Below, piece by piece: positions 50,299 to 60,395 of a stretch of 64,000 nt of DNA (position 1 is its first letter; each line of letters begins with the position of its first letter). Where the stretch lies: the NCBI GenBank assembly GCA_947372225.1, contig CANBSV010000003.1:14900-78899 (forward strand), written 5' to 3'. Below the pieces are notes generated by a model. It was not told the DNA's origin. It made no database searches and saw nothing but the letters and a program-made list of their open reading frames with translations. The stretch is from Burkholderiales bacterium. GTDB taxonomy: Bacteria; Pseudomonadota; Gammaproteobacteria; Burkholderiales; Burkholderiaceae_C. The position numbers and the translations under genes were made by a program.

Positions 50299-51146
50299 GG
50301 CTGCCGCGTCTTGCGCACATCACGCCGGTGGCTGAGCGCCGGCAGTTGCTCTCGCACAGCGGCCAGCCGAGCCAAATCAAGCTCCGCGAGCACCACGCCT
50401 TCGCCTTCGGACTGCACGGCGAGCACCTCGCCCCAAGGGTCGATGACCATGCTGTGGCCCCAGGTGCGTCGCCCGTTGTCGTGCAGGCCGCCTTGCGCAG
50501 GCGCGATGACATAGCACTGGTTTTCGACCGCACGGGCTCGCAGCAGCAACTCCCAGTGCGCCGCACCAGTGGTGTGGGTGAAGGCCGAAGGCACCGCGAT
50601 CAGATCGCACGGCGGCTGGCCGGGCTGCGCCATCAGCGAACGGTACAGCTCGGGAAAGCGCAGGTCGTAGCAGATGCTCAATCCCACACGCAGCGGCACG
50701 GGCGACTCGGGTGACGGCGCGCTGAACGCCACCGGCTCGCTGCCCGCTCGCAGCACGCGCCCTTCGTCGTAGCGCTCGCGCCCGTTGTCGAAGCAAAACA
50801 GGTGCAGCTTGTCGTAGCGCGCTGCAAGCCGACCGTCAGGCGCATAGACACAGCAGCTGTTGAACACCCGCTCCGGGTCGTCACTTCGGATCGGCAAGGT
50901 GCCGCCGATCACCCACACCGCATGGCGGCGCGCCGCCTCGGCCAGCCTGTGCTGGATCGGGCCGGCGCCGGCATCCTCGGCGATCGTCAGCTTGTCGCGG
51001 TCGCTGCGGCCCATCAGGCAGAAGTACTCGGGCAGCGCCACCCAGGCGGCACCTTCCGAGGCGGCCTGCGCGATCAGCCGCTCGGCGGTGGTCAGGTTGC
51101 GCTCGACATCGGGTGTCGAGACCATCTGCAAGGCGGCGATCTTCAT
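50295..51146 (-). CDS. Nitrilase-superfamily amidase (Nit1/deaminated-glutathione amidase type)
   Basis: C-N hydrolase, probably repairing deaminated glutathione or acting on omega-amides. The 283-residue protein has the Glu-Lys-Cys triad: Glu in WVALPEYFC (about 40), Lys in YDKLHLF (about 114) and Cys in GLSICYDLRFPE (about 157). The ATG overlaps the yhdP stop in ATGA fashion, so it is co-translated with yhdP. Confidence 0.92.
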   Translation of the reverse strand: MKIAALQMVSTPDVERNLTTAERLIAQAASEGAAWVALPEYFCLMGRSDRDKLTIAEDAGAGPIQHRLAEAARRHAVWVIGGTLPIRSDDPERVFNSCCVYAPDGRLAARYDKLHLFCFDNGRERYDEGRVLRAGSEPVAFSAPSPESPVPLRVGLSICYDLRFPELYRSLMAQPGQPPCDLIAVPSAFTHTTGAAHWELLLRARAVENQCYVIAPAQGGLHDNGRRTWGHSMVIDPWGEVLAVQSEGEGVVLAELDLARLAAVREQLPALSHRRDVRKTRQP

Positions 51147-54100
51147 GGTCGGACCCGCTGGATGTCGGCACCCGGCGCGGACGCAGCGGATGCCGCAGGC
51201 GGTGCGCTCGCAGGCGCCTCATCGGCGCTCTTGTGATCGATCTTTTCCACCTTCGGATCCATCCAGGGACCGGTCACGTGGAATTCGCGCGTGTTGGCAG
51301 CCATGAGCGGCTTGCGCAACAGCGCTTGCGCCAGAAAGCTTCCCAGCCCGAGCGCCGGGTTGATGGCGGCGTAGGCAAGCGACGCGGTACCCGCATTGAG
51401 CTCAGGCACCACGACCACGCGCAGGTCCTGGGTTTCCTGAGCGATGTCGGCGTGGCCTTCCATCAGCACCGCGGCCTGCACGCCGCGCATGCGCAGGTTG
51501 TTGGTCTTGGCCACGCCCTGCGCAATCTGCAAATCGCCGCTGATGTCGTCGAACGCAAAGCCCTGCTGGAACACATCGCGAAAGTCGAGCAAAAACCGCC
51601 GTGGCAGCGACTGCAGGCTGAGCACGCCGAGCAGCCGCCCGACGCCGGGATCGGCCTTGAGAAACTGGCCGGAGGCCATTGCCAGGTTGACCTGCCCGGA
51701 CAGGCTGGGGAAGTCCAGCGACAACGGCGAGCCGACCCAGGCGAGCTGACCCCCCATCGCGCCCTTGCCGCCACGCAGGACCTTGCCGTAGCCCAGCCGA
51801 TCCAGCAGCGCGCCGCTGTCATCGAGCTCGAGCTTGAAGTTGAGCACCACGCGGCGACTGCCAGACGCAGCTGCGGCACCGGAGCCCGCCCCGAGAGCGG
51901 CCCAATTGCCGCTGGCCGACAAGCGTGCCTCGGGCGTGGTGAGCGACAGTTTCGTGAGGCGCCACTCGCGAGCGACCTGCGCTTCGGGGCGGCCTTCGCC
52001 GCTACCGCGGTTGACGGCTTCCATTTCCATGCGGCCCAGCGACTTGCCGCGCAACATGAAGTCCTCAACCACGATGTCGAGCGCTGGCACGCTCACGGCC
52101 ACCGGATCCAGCAAGCTCTCGACGTCGGCCAGCTCATCGCGCGGCAGGGACAAGCGTGCCAGGCGCGCATACACCCGCCCCGCCGAGCCGGCAGCCGCGC
52201 GCGGCGAGCGGTATTCGATGTAGCCGCTGACCTGCTCGGCGTCTACGTTGACGCGCCACAAGGGCCCCTCCTGCGACAGCCCGGCCACCAGCCGGCTCAA
52301 GCGACGACGGCCCCACTGCAGCTCCTGCGCCCGCAAGGCGATCGTGGTGGGAAAGTAACCGCCACCGGCGGCGTCGCCCGGGGCCGCACCCCCTGCCGGC
52401 AGGACCTTGGTGCTGTCAAACAGACGCTCCCAGGGGTCGAGGTTCACATGCGGCAGATTGAGCGCGGCCGCGACCCCTGTGACAGGCTGCGGTGCGGGTT
52501 CGAGCACACCGATGCCGCCGCGCAGCACGCGCGGGGTCTCGCCCGACACGTCGCGCACGAATTGCGTTTGCAGCAGACCGGTCAGATCGAGCCGCATGGT
52601 GTCGCGCAAGGCTGCGGCGCCGGCGTCAGCCAGCGGCGAGACCTGGTAGCGCAGCGGCAGCGACGCGTCGGCCGTCTTCTGGAATGGCGCAGGCAGATCG
52701 CTGGCCAGGCCGACCAGATTGCTGGTCACGAGCAAATCGGTCTTGCCGCGCATCATGCCGAGCGTCATGCGGTACGGCGTCTGTCCGGTGAACGACGTGG
52801 CCAAACGCGCGAGCACCGGCCCGAGCGCATCGTTGCCGCGACGCAGGCCCTCGGCCGTGGCGATGCCCTGCCCAGTGAAGCGCGTCGAGCCGTCGGGCTG
52901 CGGGCCGCCGTCGATGGAGAACTCGCCGCCGAGCATCCGCGCAGCGCCACCCACGATGGAAAAGCCCTTCTGGGTGAAATCGATGCGCCCGCGCGTCGCG
53001 CTGAGCAGCGGCACATCCGGGCGCAATCGCAACTCGCCACCGCCCAGCGTCACGCTGCCGCGCACCGTCGAGGTCTCGATGCGCGACAGCGGCAGCGCCA
53101 TCGAGAGTTTGAGGTCGGCGTTGCCACCGCCGCTGGCCAGCGCCAGCGAGTTGCCGGTCCAGCCGGCCACGGGCGAGCTGTTGATGAAGCGCAACAAGTC
53201 GGCCGTGGTGCCGCGCCCCGCAGCTTCGAGTTGCATCACCGAGTGGTCTTCCAGGCTCTTGATCCCGCCTTGCAGGTTGCTGAACTTGATGCCCTGGATG
53301 CGCCCCTTCGCGTTGCGGATTTCCATCGACACCCGGTCGAAGCGCAACTCGCCACCCAGCTCCTCGAGCGGCAACCAGGGCGTCACGAACGCCGGCTGCG
53401 TGTCGGTGGCCGGCCGGCTGGGCACGTAAGCCAGCGTCGCGTCTTCGACCTGCGCGACGATGCTGAACTCTCCCTCCTGGGCATTGCGCGCGTGGGCAAA
53501 CGGAAATTGATCCAGGTCGCCCTTGACGTGGAAGGTCGCCTGAGGCACGCGGCCTGCACGAACGGCGTACTCCACGTAATGACGCGAATTGGGACCCACG
53601 CCCAGCGGTAAATAACGCGCCACGCGAGTGCCGACGACTTGCGACAGCGTGCCGTCGATGTCGAGCGCGCCGGGAAATCTCGGACCCGGGCTGCGCGCCG
53701 TCGCACTGCCCGTGGACCAGCTGCCGCGGAATTCGGCCTGCAAATCGGCGTTCCCAAACTGCGCCTGCTTGATCTGGACACTCACCGACGGCGCAGTGCC
53801 CGCCTCGGTGGCGCCGAGGCGCCAGCCCAGCTGGATGTTGAGCCGATCCAGTGGGAGCACGGGCTCATCCAAGACACCGGGGAGGTCGAGCGCGCCGTTG
53901 GCCATCGACACGTGCGCTTCGCCGCCCTTTTCGCTGGCCTGGATCTCGAGGTCGGCCTGCCGCACGCCGGGCCGTCCGGCCAGGTCGGGCTGCGACGCGG
54001 GTCGAGCGTTCAGGGCCAGCCCCTTGACCGCAACGCGCAACTGATAGTGCGCCGGCAGGCCGACGGCCGATGCGGCAGCGGCAGCGCCAGAGGGGGCCGG

Positions 54101-55351
54101 CGGCACGCCGTCCCACCGCACGTTCAGGCCTTCAACGATGCCCTGCGGATCCAGGTCGTCGAGCCGCTCGCGCAGTTCGGGCTCGATGGGCAAACGCTGA
54201 GCCAATCGTGACACCAGCGCCAGGTCCAGCCGCTCGGCGCTGAACTCGCCCCCGATCGGGCTGCCGTCAGAACGCTGGCGCCAGCTCAAGCCCATGTTGC
54301 TGGCCGGCCAGCGCACCCCATCGCCCGTCACAAAGCCGAGCTGACGCGCCGCCAATTCGCTGCCCTGCGCGGTGTGCCTGCCGGTGACGCGGCCGGTGGC
54401 CTCGCTGAAACCCAGCGCCTCGAGCCCGGGTCGCAAGCGCAGCGCCACATCGCGCAGCGCCACATCCAGCACGAGCGCATCGGGCTGCCCGGCGTCCACG
54501 TTGATCCACGCTCGCAAGGCGCCTTGGCCCTGATCGAGATCGAACGGCAGCGTCGCGTGCTGGCGCAGCGTGCCGACATCGGCCAGCGGCAGGTTCGCGT
54601 ACAGCGTGCCCTTCCAGCGCCGCCAATCGCCGCTCGGCGCCAACAACGGCTGCGTGAAATGCGCCATGAGGGTGAAGCGCTCGCCCCATTCGGCCGGCGG
54701 CGTGGCATCGATGCGCAAATCATGGCGGCGCAGCGAATTGCGCACCACCAGTTGCACGTCGGTGAGCGACAACGGCTCGGCGGTGTGCATCTCGTCGGTC
54801 CAGCGCAGCGTGCCACCGCGAATCACGAACTCATGCTGCTTGAAGAACCAGTTCGCCAGCGTTGGATCGCCGCCATCCCCTCCGCTGACATCCAGCCCGG
54901 CGATGAACAGGTGGCCGGCCTGATCGCGGCGCATCTCGAGGTGCGCACCGTCGATGAACAACTGCTCGAAGCGCGGCTGCAGCGTCAGCAGGGAATGCAC
55001 CGAAAGCGCGGCCACCACGCGGGGCAGGCGCAGTGCGGGTGTGGCCTGGGCGTCGAGCAGTTCGACGCTGTGCAACTCGAGCGCGGGCACCCAGCCGCTC
55101 GAAGTGACGATCACCTCGCCGATGCGCACGGTCTGCCCGAGCATCTGGCTGGCGCGCCGCTCGATCGGCTCTCGCCACTGATCGATGTGGGGCAGAATGA
55201 TCCAGTGCAGCGCCAACCACACCAGGATCAGCAAACTCCAGGCCGCGATGAGCACCATCCCCAACGGCCGCAGCACACGCATCCACCGGCGCTCCTGATC
55301 ACCTTCGGCGTCGGGCGTGGCAGCGGCAATATCGGGGTCGTTGACGGGCAT
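51143..55351 (-). CDS. yhdP: YhdP-family AsmA-like protein
   Basis: Very large envelope protein of the AsmA-like bridge group thought to carry phospholipids to the outer membrane. The 1402 residues begin with one inner-membrane segment (about 29-52), then a long beta-strand-rich periplasmic part, and end with the AsmA C-terminal pattern AYAAINPALGLGSFLAQALLRKPLMAANTREFHVTGPW. The ATG at 55351 precedes the membrane segment; the frame extends upstream across the divergent gap without protein-like sequence. It diverges from glnE. Confidence 0.92.
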   Translation of the reverse strand: MPVNDPDIAAATPDAEGDQERRWMRVLRPLGMVLIAAWSLLILVWLALHWIILPHIDQWREPIERRASQMLGQTVRIGEVIVTSSGWVPALELHSVELLDAQATPALRLPRVVAALSVHSLLTLQPRFEQLFIDGAHLEMRRDQAGHLFIAGLDVSGGDGGDPTLANWFFKQHEFVIRGGTLRWTDEMHTAEPLSLTDVQLVVRNSLRRHDLRIDATPPAEWGERFTLMAHFTQPLLAPSGDWRRWKGTLYANLPLADVGTLRQHATLPFDLDQGQGALRAWINVDAGQPDALVLDVALRDVALRLRPGLEALGFSEATGRVTGRHTAQGSELAARQLGFVTGDGVRWPASNMGLSWRQRSDGSPIGGEFSAERLDLALVSRLAQRLPIEPELRERLDDLDPQGIVEGLNVRWDGVPPAPSGAAAAASAVGLPAHYQLRVAVKGLALNARPASQPDLAGRPGVRQADLEIQASEKGGEAHVSMANGALDLPGVLDEPVLPLDRLNIQLGWRLGATEAGTAPSVSVQIKQAQFGNADLQAEFRGSWSTGSATARSPGPRFPGALDIDGTLSQVVGTRVARYLPLGVGPNSRHYVEYAVRAGRVPQATFHVKGDLDQFPFAHARNAQEGEFSIVAQVEDATLAYVPSRPATDTQPAFVTPWLPLEELGGELRFDRVSMEIRNAKGRIQGIKFSNLQGGIKSLEDHSVMQLEAAGRGTTADLLRFINSSPVAGWTGNSLALASGGGNADLKLSMALPLSRIETSTVRGSVTLGGGELRLRPDVPLLSATRGRIDFTQKGFSIVGGAARMLGGEFSIDGGPQPDGSTRFTGQGIATAEGLRRGNDALGPVLARLATSFTGQTPYRMTLGMMRGKTDLLVTSNLVGLASDLPAPFQKTADASLPLRYQVSPLADAGAAALRDTMRLDLTGLLQTQFVRDVSGETPRVLRGGIGVLEPAPQPVTGVAAALNLPHVNLDPWERLFDSTKVLPAGGAAPGDAAGGGYFPTTIALRAQELQWGRRRLSRLVAGLSQEGPLWRVNVDAEQVSGYIEYRSPRAAAGSAGRVYARLARLSLPRDELADVESLLDPVAVSVPALDIVVEDFMLRGKSLGRMEMEAVNRGSGEGRPEAQVAREWRLTKLSLTTPEARLSASGNWAALGAGSGAAAASGSRRVVLNFKLELDDSGALLDRLGYGKVLRGGKGAMGGQLAWVGSPLSLDFPSLSGQVNLAMASGQFLKADPGVGRLLGVLSLQSLPRRFLLDFRDVFQQGFAFDDISGDLQIAQGVAKTNNLRMRGVQAAVLMEGHADIAQETQDLRVVVVPELNAGTASLAYAAINPALGLGSFLAQALLRKPLMAANTREFHVTGPWMDPKVEKIDHKSADEAPASAPPAASAASAPGADIQRVRP

Positions 55352-55493
55352 GGGAAATGTCGGGCGCGGGCGCGGGCTTTGGTACAGGTCGTGACCCGGC
55401 GCCCGGGTATGGGCCGCATCGGCCGGCCTGGTGGCCAGCGCCGCGCAACTCGCGCACAGCCCGAAGCAATCTAGCACAGCCCCCGCGACAACG

Positions 55494-58226
55494 ATGGGCT
55501 CATCGAAGCGCCTCACAGCCTCGGCCACAGCCGACCACAGCAGGTTCGTTCAGCGCATCCGCCGCCGTTATGGCGACGAGCTCTGCCTGCTGCCAACGGG
55601 CCTGCCGCGCGCCACGGTGATCAGCGATCTGACCCGGCAGCTGGTGGCCGGCGGACGCTCTCTGGCCAGCGCCCTGCGCGTGACGCGCCAGCTGGTGCTC
55701 GAGCGGCTGGCTGTGCTCGACATCGAGCACGACGCGCCGATGCAAGACATCACGCTGGCGATGACCGAACTGGCCGAGACCGCGCTCGACCTGGCGCTGC
55801 AGCAGGCCATGGCCGAGCAGGATGCGCGCAACGGCCCGCCGCTCAACGAGGCGGGCGAGCGCATCGAGTTCTGGGTCGTGGGCATGGGCAAGCTCGGCGG
55901 GCGTGAGCTCAATGTGTCGTCCGACATCGACCTGATCTACCTGTACGACGACGGGGGCCACACGCACGGCGCGCAGCCGCTGAGTGCGCACGAGTACTTC
56001 TCGCGGGTGGTGCGCACGCTGTACACGTTGATCGGTGAAACCACCGAAGACGGCTTCGTGTTCCGCATGGATCTGGCACTGCGCCCGCACGGCAACTCCG
56101 GCCCGCCGGTGGTGAGCCTGCCCATGCTCGAGGAATACCTGCAATCGCACGGCCGCGAGTGGGAGCGCTTTGCCTGGCTGAAAAGCCGTGTGGTCGCCCC
56201 TTTGGATCGGCGCAACACGCCGCAGATCCAGGTGCTGCGCAGCATGGTCAACGCGTTCGTGTTCCGGCGCTATCTCGACTACGGCGTGTTCGAAGGCCTG
56301 CGTCAGCTGCACCGCAAGGTGCGCGACGAAGCGCAGCGGCGTGCCGCCGGCCGCCCCGAACGGGCCAACGACGTCAAGCTTTCGCGCGGCGGCATCCGCG
56401 AGATCGAGTTCATCGTGCAGTTGCTGCTGATCGTGCGTGGCGGGCAGTTCCCCGAGATCCGCACGCGCTCGACGCTCAAGGCTCTGGCGCGGCTGGCCGA
56501 GCGCGGGCTGATGAAGCCCGACAGCGCAACGCGGCTCGCCGAGGCCTACATCTTCTTGCGCCGGCTCGAACACCGCATCCAGTTTCTCGACGACCAGCAA
56601 ACCCACATGCTACCCAGCGCAGACGCCGACCTGCGCTGGATCGCGCGCACCCTGGGTCTGAACTGCACCTCCGACGCGTGCGAACTGCTCAACCTTTGGT
56701 ACGAGACACGCGAGTTCGTGGCCACAGAGTTCGATGCGCTGCTCAACGAGGGCCAGCCCAGGCCGTCGGCCGCAAGCGGCTGCCGCTCCTGCGGAACAGC
56801 CCCGCCATTGCTCGACAGCGAAGAATTTGCCGCGCGGCTGCCCGGCGAACTGGCAGCACGCGTCAAGGCCTGGTGTGAGCTGCCCAAGATCCGGCTGCTG
56901 CGCGACGACACCCGTGCTCGGCTGGCGCGGCTGGTGCTGCGCACCGCCGAGGCCATGCGCGACGAGCGATGTTCGCTGGACGCAGCCAGCCGCTTCATCG
57001 ACTGGCTCGACCCGCTGCTGCGCCGCGAAAGCTACATCGCGTTGCTCGTCGAGCGCCCCGAGGTGCACAACCGCCTGCTGCGCATGTTGGGCAGCACGCG
57101 CTGGCCGGTGCGCTACCTGATGCGACACCCCGGCATCATCGACGAGCTGGCAGACGAACAGCTGCTGCACAGTCGATTCGATGCGGCCGAGTTCACCGCA
57201 GGCCTCGACTCGCGCTACACCGCCTGGCAGCGCTCCGGTGAAGTCGATGAAGAAGCGCTGCTCGACACCCTGCGGCGCAGCCATCACGCCGAGGTCTTTC
57301 GCACGCTGGTGCGCGACATCGAAGGCCACATCAGCGTCGAGCAGGTGGCTGATGACTTGTCCGCGCTGGCCGACGCCACACTGTCGTGCGCCTTGCAGTG
57401 GGCGTGGCGTCACCTCAGGCAGCGCCACCGCGAACAGCCGCGCGTGGCCGTCATCGGCTACGGCAAGCTCGGCGGCAAGGAGTTGGGCTACGGCAGTGAC
57501 CTCGACGTGGTGTTCCTCTACGACGACGCCGACGAACCCGACCCGGACCGCGCCAGCGAGGTCTACGCCGCCTTTGTGCGCAAGCTGATCGGCTGGCTGA
57601 CGCTGCGCACCTCGGCGGGCGAGCTGTTCGACATCGACACCGCTCTGCGGCCGAATGGTCATTCGGGCCTGCTGGTGACCTCGATCGCGAGCTTCGAGAA
57701 GTACCAGCTCGGCCGCGGCAGCAACACCGCGTGGACCTGGGAGCACCAGGCGCTGACACGCGCTCGCTGGTGTGCCGGCGATGCGACGCTGGCCGCGCCG
57801 TTCGAGGCGGTGCGCCGTGCGGTGCTGGCCGCACCCCGGGACCCCGCCGCCTTGCGTGCCGAAGTGCGCGTCATGCGAGAAAAGCTCGCCGAGGCCTATC
57901 GGCCGCCGGCGGGCGTGTTCGACGTCAAGCACAGCGCCGGCGGCATGCTGGATGTGGAGTTCTCGGTGCAGTTTCTGGTGCTCGCGCACAGCCGCACACA
58001 CCCCGAACTGCAGCCCAACGCGGGCAACATCGCGCTGCTGCAGCGCGCCGAGGCCGCCGGCTTGCTGCCGGCCGGCGTGGGTGACGCAGCTGCCAACGCC
58101 TACCGCGATCTGCGCCGCGCCCAGCACGTGGCGCGCCTGGACGAACAGCCCACGCACGTGGAGCCTGAATCGATGGCCACGCAGTGCGTCGACGTGCTGG
58201 CGCTGTGGCACGCTGTGTTCGCCTGA
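55494..58226 (+). CDS. glnE: Bifunctional glutamine synthetase adenylyltransferase/deadenylylase
   Basis: Adds and removes AMP on glutamine synthetase in response to PII, controlling nitrogen assimilation. The 910-residue protein has two nucleotidyltransferase domains: GMGKLGGRELNVSSDIDLIYLY (about 130) in the deadenylylase half and GYGKLGGKELGYGSDLDVVFLY (about 654) in the adenylylase half, each with the paired aspartates intact. A central regulatory helical part links them. The ATG at 55494 was chosen over open sequence upstream. Confidence 0.95.
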   Translation: MGSSKRLTASATADHSRFVQRIRRRYGDELCLLPTGLPRATVISDLTRQLVAGGRSLASALRVTRQLVLERLAVLDIEHDAPMQDITLAMTELAETALDLALQQAMAEQDARNGPPLNEAGERIEFWVVGMGKLGGRELNVSSDIDLIYLYDDGGHTHGAQPLSAHEYFSRVVRTLYTLIGETTEDGFVFRMDLALRPHGNSGPPVVSLPMLEEYLQSHGREWERFAWLKSRVVAPLDRRNTPQIQVLRSMVNAFVFRRYLDYGVFEGLRQLHRKVRDEAQRRAAGRPERANDVKLSRGGIREIEFIVQLLLIVRGGQFPEIRTRSTLKALARLAERGLMKPDSATRLAEAYIFLRRLEHRIQFLDDQQTHMLPSADADLRWIARTLGLNCTSDACELLNLWYETREFVATEFDALLNEGQPRPSAASGCRSCGTAPPLLDSEEFAARLPGELAARVKAWCELPKIRLLRDDTRARLARLVLRTAEAMRDERCSLDAASRFIDWLDPLLRRESYIALLVERPEVHNRLLRMLGSTRWPVRYLMRHPGIIDELADEQLLHSRFDAAEFTAGLDSRYTAWQRSGEVDEEALLDTLRRSHHAEVFRTLVRDIEGHISVEQVADDLSALADATLSCALQWAWRHLRQRHREQPRVAVIGYGKLGGKELGYGSDLDVVFLYDDADEPDPDRASEVYAAFVRKLIGWLTLRTSAGELFDIDTALRPNGHSGLLVTSIASFEKYQLGRGSNTAWTWEHQALTRARWCAGDATLAAPFEAVRRAVLAAPRDPAALRAEVRVMREKLAEAYRPPAGVFDVKHSAGGMLDVEFSVQFLVLAHSRTHPELQPNAGNIALLQRAEAAGLLPAGVGDAAANAYRDLRRAQHVARLDEQPTHVEPESMATQCVDVLALWHAVFA

Positions 58227-58262
58227 GCTGGCCGTGCGCGCGACCACAGGCGGGCGACGGCC

Positions 58263-58943
58263 GTGCTGAAGATCGAGCCGTTGAGCACCGCGTCACGCCC
58301 CGCTTCGGCATGGTGCTGGGTGGCGATGGCTGCCGCGCTGTGCGCGGGGTCGCTGATCGCTTTCGTGCTCGAGCGTCACGGAATGGCAACGGGTGCCAGC
58401 GCGGCGCTCGGCCTGGACTGGCAGCCAGCGCTGTTCGAATCGCAACCGTGGCGAGCCTGGACGGCGGCCTTCGTTCACTACAGCGATCGCCACTTGCTGG
58501 CCAATCTGGCGGGCGCGCTCGCAGTAGCGGCCTTGGGACTGACAGCGCGCGTGCCGCGGCGCAGCGTGGTCGCCTGGGCGCTGGCCTGGCCGCTGGCGCA
58601 GGTGGGTCTGCTGATGCAGCCCGGCTTGCAGCACTACGGCGGGCTCTCGGGCGTGCTGCATGCGGGCGTGGCGGTGACGGCCACACACTGGCTGTGGAGC
58701 CGCTCGCCAGCCCGGCGACGCATCGGCCTGGCGGTGTTGGCGGGGCTGCTGATCAAGCTGCTGAGCGAAACCCCCTGGGCGGGCGTCACCAGCCACCCGC
58801 CAGGCTGGGACATTTCGGTGGCCCCCGGCGCGCATGTCAGCGGCGTGCTGGTGGGCTGGGGGCTCTCGGTGCTGGCAGAAGCCTTGCATTCCGGGCTGAC
58901 CTTGCTGCGCGAGGCGCTTGGCGCCATCGACGCCCACGACTGA
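58263..58943 (+). CDS. Rhombosortase (rhomboid-family CTERM protease)
   Basis: Intramembrane serine protease of the rhomboid superfamily that processes GlyGly-CTERM proteins. The 226 residues have about six membrane segments and the rhombosortase pattern: HLLANLAG (about 77-84), the catalytic serine in GGLSGVLHAG (Ser129) and the catalytic histidine in GAHVSG (His191). The start is a GTG at 58263. It follows glnE by 36 bases. A candidate substrate, the subtilase at 40.1-41.8 kb, is in the same window. Confidence 0.87.
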   Translation: MLKIEPLSTASRPASAWCWVAMAAALCAGSLIAFVLERHGMATGASAALGLDWQPALFESQPWRAWTAAFVHYSDRHLLANLAGALAVAALGLTARVPRRSVVAWALAWPLAQVGLLMQPGLQHYGGLSGVLHAGVAVTATHWLWSRSPARRRIGLAVLAGLLIKLLSETPWAGVTSHPPGWDISVAPGAHVSGVLVGWGLSVLAEALHSGLTLLREALGAIDAHD

Positions 58944-58959
58944 AGGCGCTGCGTGCCGA

Positions 58960-59433
58960 TCAGCGGCGGATGCGTGCGACCAGCGCCGTGGTCGAGTGGC
59001 CGTCAACGAAAGGCAGCGCGCGGGCCTGGCCACCCCAGCTGCGAACGAGCGCGGTCTCGGCCAGCGTCTCGATGTCGTAGTCACCGCCCTTGACGTACCA
59101 CTGGGGACGAACGCGCCGCAGCAACTCCACCGGCGTGGGCTCGGCGAAGATCACCACCAGGCTCACGCTTTCGAGTGCGGCCAGCACACAGGCGCGGTCG
59201 AGCCCGGTGTTCAGCGGCCGGTCGGGGCCCTTGCCCAGGCCGCGAGCCGAGACGTCGCTGTTGAGTCCGACCACCAGACTGGCGCCCATCGCGCGCGCTT
59301 GCGCCAGGTAAGTCACGTGGCCGCGGTGCAGGATGTCGAACACGCCGTTGGTGAACACCACCGGCTGCGGCAAAACCGCCACACGAGACTCGAGTTCGCC
59401 GGGCGGGCAGAGTTTGTCCGTGAAAGGGGCCAC
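58960..59433 (-). CDS. rfaE2: Heptose-1-phosphate adenylyltransferase (stand-alone RfaE2/HldC)
   Basis: Makes ADP-heptose precursor for the LPS core. The 157 residues match the C-terminal half of HldE: FTNGVFDILHRGHVTYLAQAR (nucleotidyltransferase HxGH-type site, here HRGH), VGLNSDVSARGLGKGPDRPLN, YVKGGDYD and the ending DGHSTTALV with ISTT-like motif. The kinase half is absent, as usual in Betaproteobacteria. The start is a GTG at 59433; no ATG is available in frame without leaving the conserved region. It follows the next gene by 16 bases. Confidence 0.9.
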   Translation of the reverse strand: MAPFTDKLCPPGELESRVAVLPQPVVFTNGVFDILHRGHVTYLAQARAMGASLVVGLNSDVSARGLGKGPDRPLNTGLDRACVLAALESVSLVVIFAEPTPVELLRRVRPQWYVKGGDYDIETLAETALVRSWGGQARALPFVDGHSTTALVARIRR

Positions 59434-59449
59434 AGCGACCCCGGGGACG

Positions 59450-60310
59450 TCAGGCCACCGCGGGTTGCGCCGCGGCCTTGGCGGTGACTTCCTTGCGGAA
59501 GCGGTTGAGCTCTTGCACGGTCGCAAAACTGCGTTCCATGAGCAGACTCATGTTGTGCAGGATGCGCTCGACGACCTTGCCTTCCCATACCGAATCGAAC
59601 TGGATCTGACTGTCGAGCCAAGCCTCGAGCCAGATCGGATCAGGCAGCCGGCTTTGCACGGTGTCGCGCGGGAACAGGCTTTCATTGACGTGCAGGTTGG
59701 TCGGGTGCAGCGCCTGCGCGGTGCGCCGGGCACTGGCCATGAGCACACCAACCTTGGCGAAAGCGGCGCGCGCCTCGTCGCCGAACTTGGTCATCGCACG
59801 CTTCATGTACCGCAGATAGGCGCCACCGTGGCGGGCTTCGTCCCGAGCGAGTGTTTCGTAGATGGCCTTGATGACCGGCTCGCTGTGCCATTCGGCGGCG
59901 CGGCGGTACCAGTGATTGAGTCGGATCTCGCCGCAAAAATGCAGCATCAGCGTCTCGAGCGCTGGCGCCGGATCGAACTCGAAGCGCACCTCGTGCAACT
60001 CTTCTTCGGTGGGCACCAGATCGGGCCGGAACCGGCGCAGGTATTCGATGAGCACCAGCGAGTGCTTTTGTTCCTCAAAGAACCACACGCTCATGAAGGC
60101 CGAGAAGTCGCTGTCGTCGCGGTTGTCGCGCAGAAACATCTCGGTGGCCGGCAGCGCCGCCCACTCGGTGATCGCGTTCATCTTGATGGTTTGCGCCTGC
60201 TCTTCGGTCAGCGCACTGGCATCGAAGGTGTCCCAGGGAATGTCCTTGTCCATGTTCCAGCGCACGGCTTCGAGCTGCTTGAAAAGTTCGGGATAGAGCA
60301 TGGTGGACAT
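59450..60310 (-). CDS. Ferritin-like di-iron protein, acyl-ACP desaturase-like
   Basis: A cytoplasmic four-helix di-iron protein. The 286 residues carry two Glu...EExxH-type ligand sets: FFEEQKH (about 76-82) and ARDEARHG (about 154-161), with further glutamates in TEWAALPATEMF and MLHFCGEIRLNHW. This is the pattern of plant-type acyl-ACP desaturases and related bacterial proteins of unknown reaction. It lies between the photolyase block and rfaE2 with an 85-base gap upstream. The catalytic role is inferred only from the ligands. Confidence 0.8.
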   Translation of the reverse strand: MSTMLYPELFKQLEAVRWNMDKDIPWDTFDASALTEEQAQTIKMNAITEWAALPATEMFLRDNRDDSDFSAFMSVWFFEEQKHSLVLIEYLRRFRPDLVPTEEELHEVRFEFDPAPALETLMLHFCGEIRLNHWYRRAAEWHSEPVIKAIYETLARDEARHGGAYLRYMKRAMTKFGDEARAAFAKVGVLMASARRTAQALHPTNLHVNESLFPRDTVQSRLPDPIWLEAWLDSQIQFDSVWEGKVVERILHNMSLLMERSFATVQELNRFRKEVTAKAAAQPAVA

Positions 60311-60395
60311 GGTGAAAACTCTTTTTTACGACGGCCAAAGTTTAGTCGGGTTGACATCCCCATGCGGGTCAAAGGCCGTGCCGTAACACCGCCGT

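Noticed and set aside
51113..53611. Plus-strand open frame of about 830 codons opposite yhdP
   Set aside because: Antisense to a clear YhdP protein; composition is that of a GC-rich shadow frame.
56610..58247. Minus-strand open frame of about 545 codons opposite glnE
   Set aside because: No motif, and glnE on the other strand has both catalytic domains intact.
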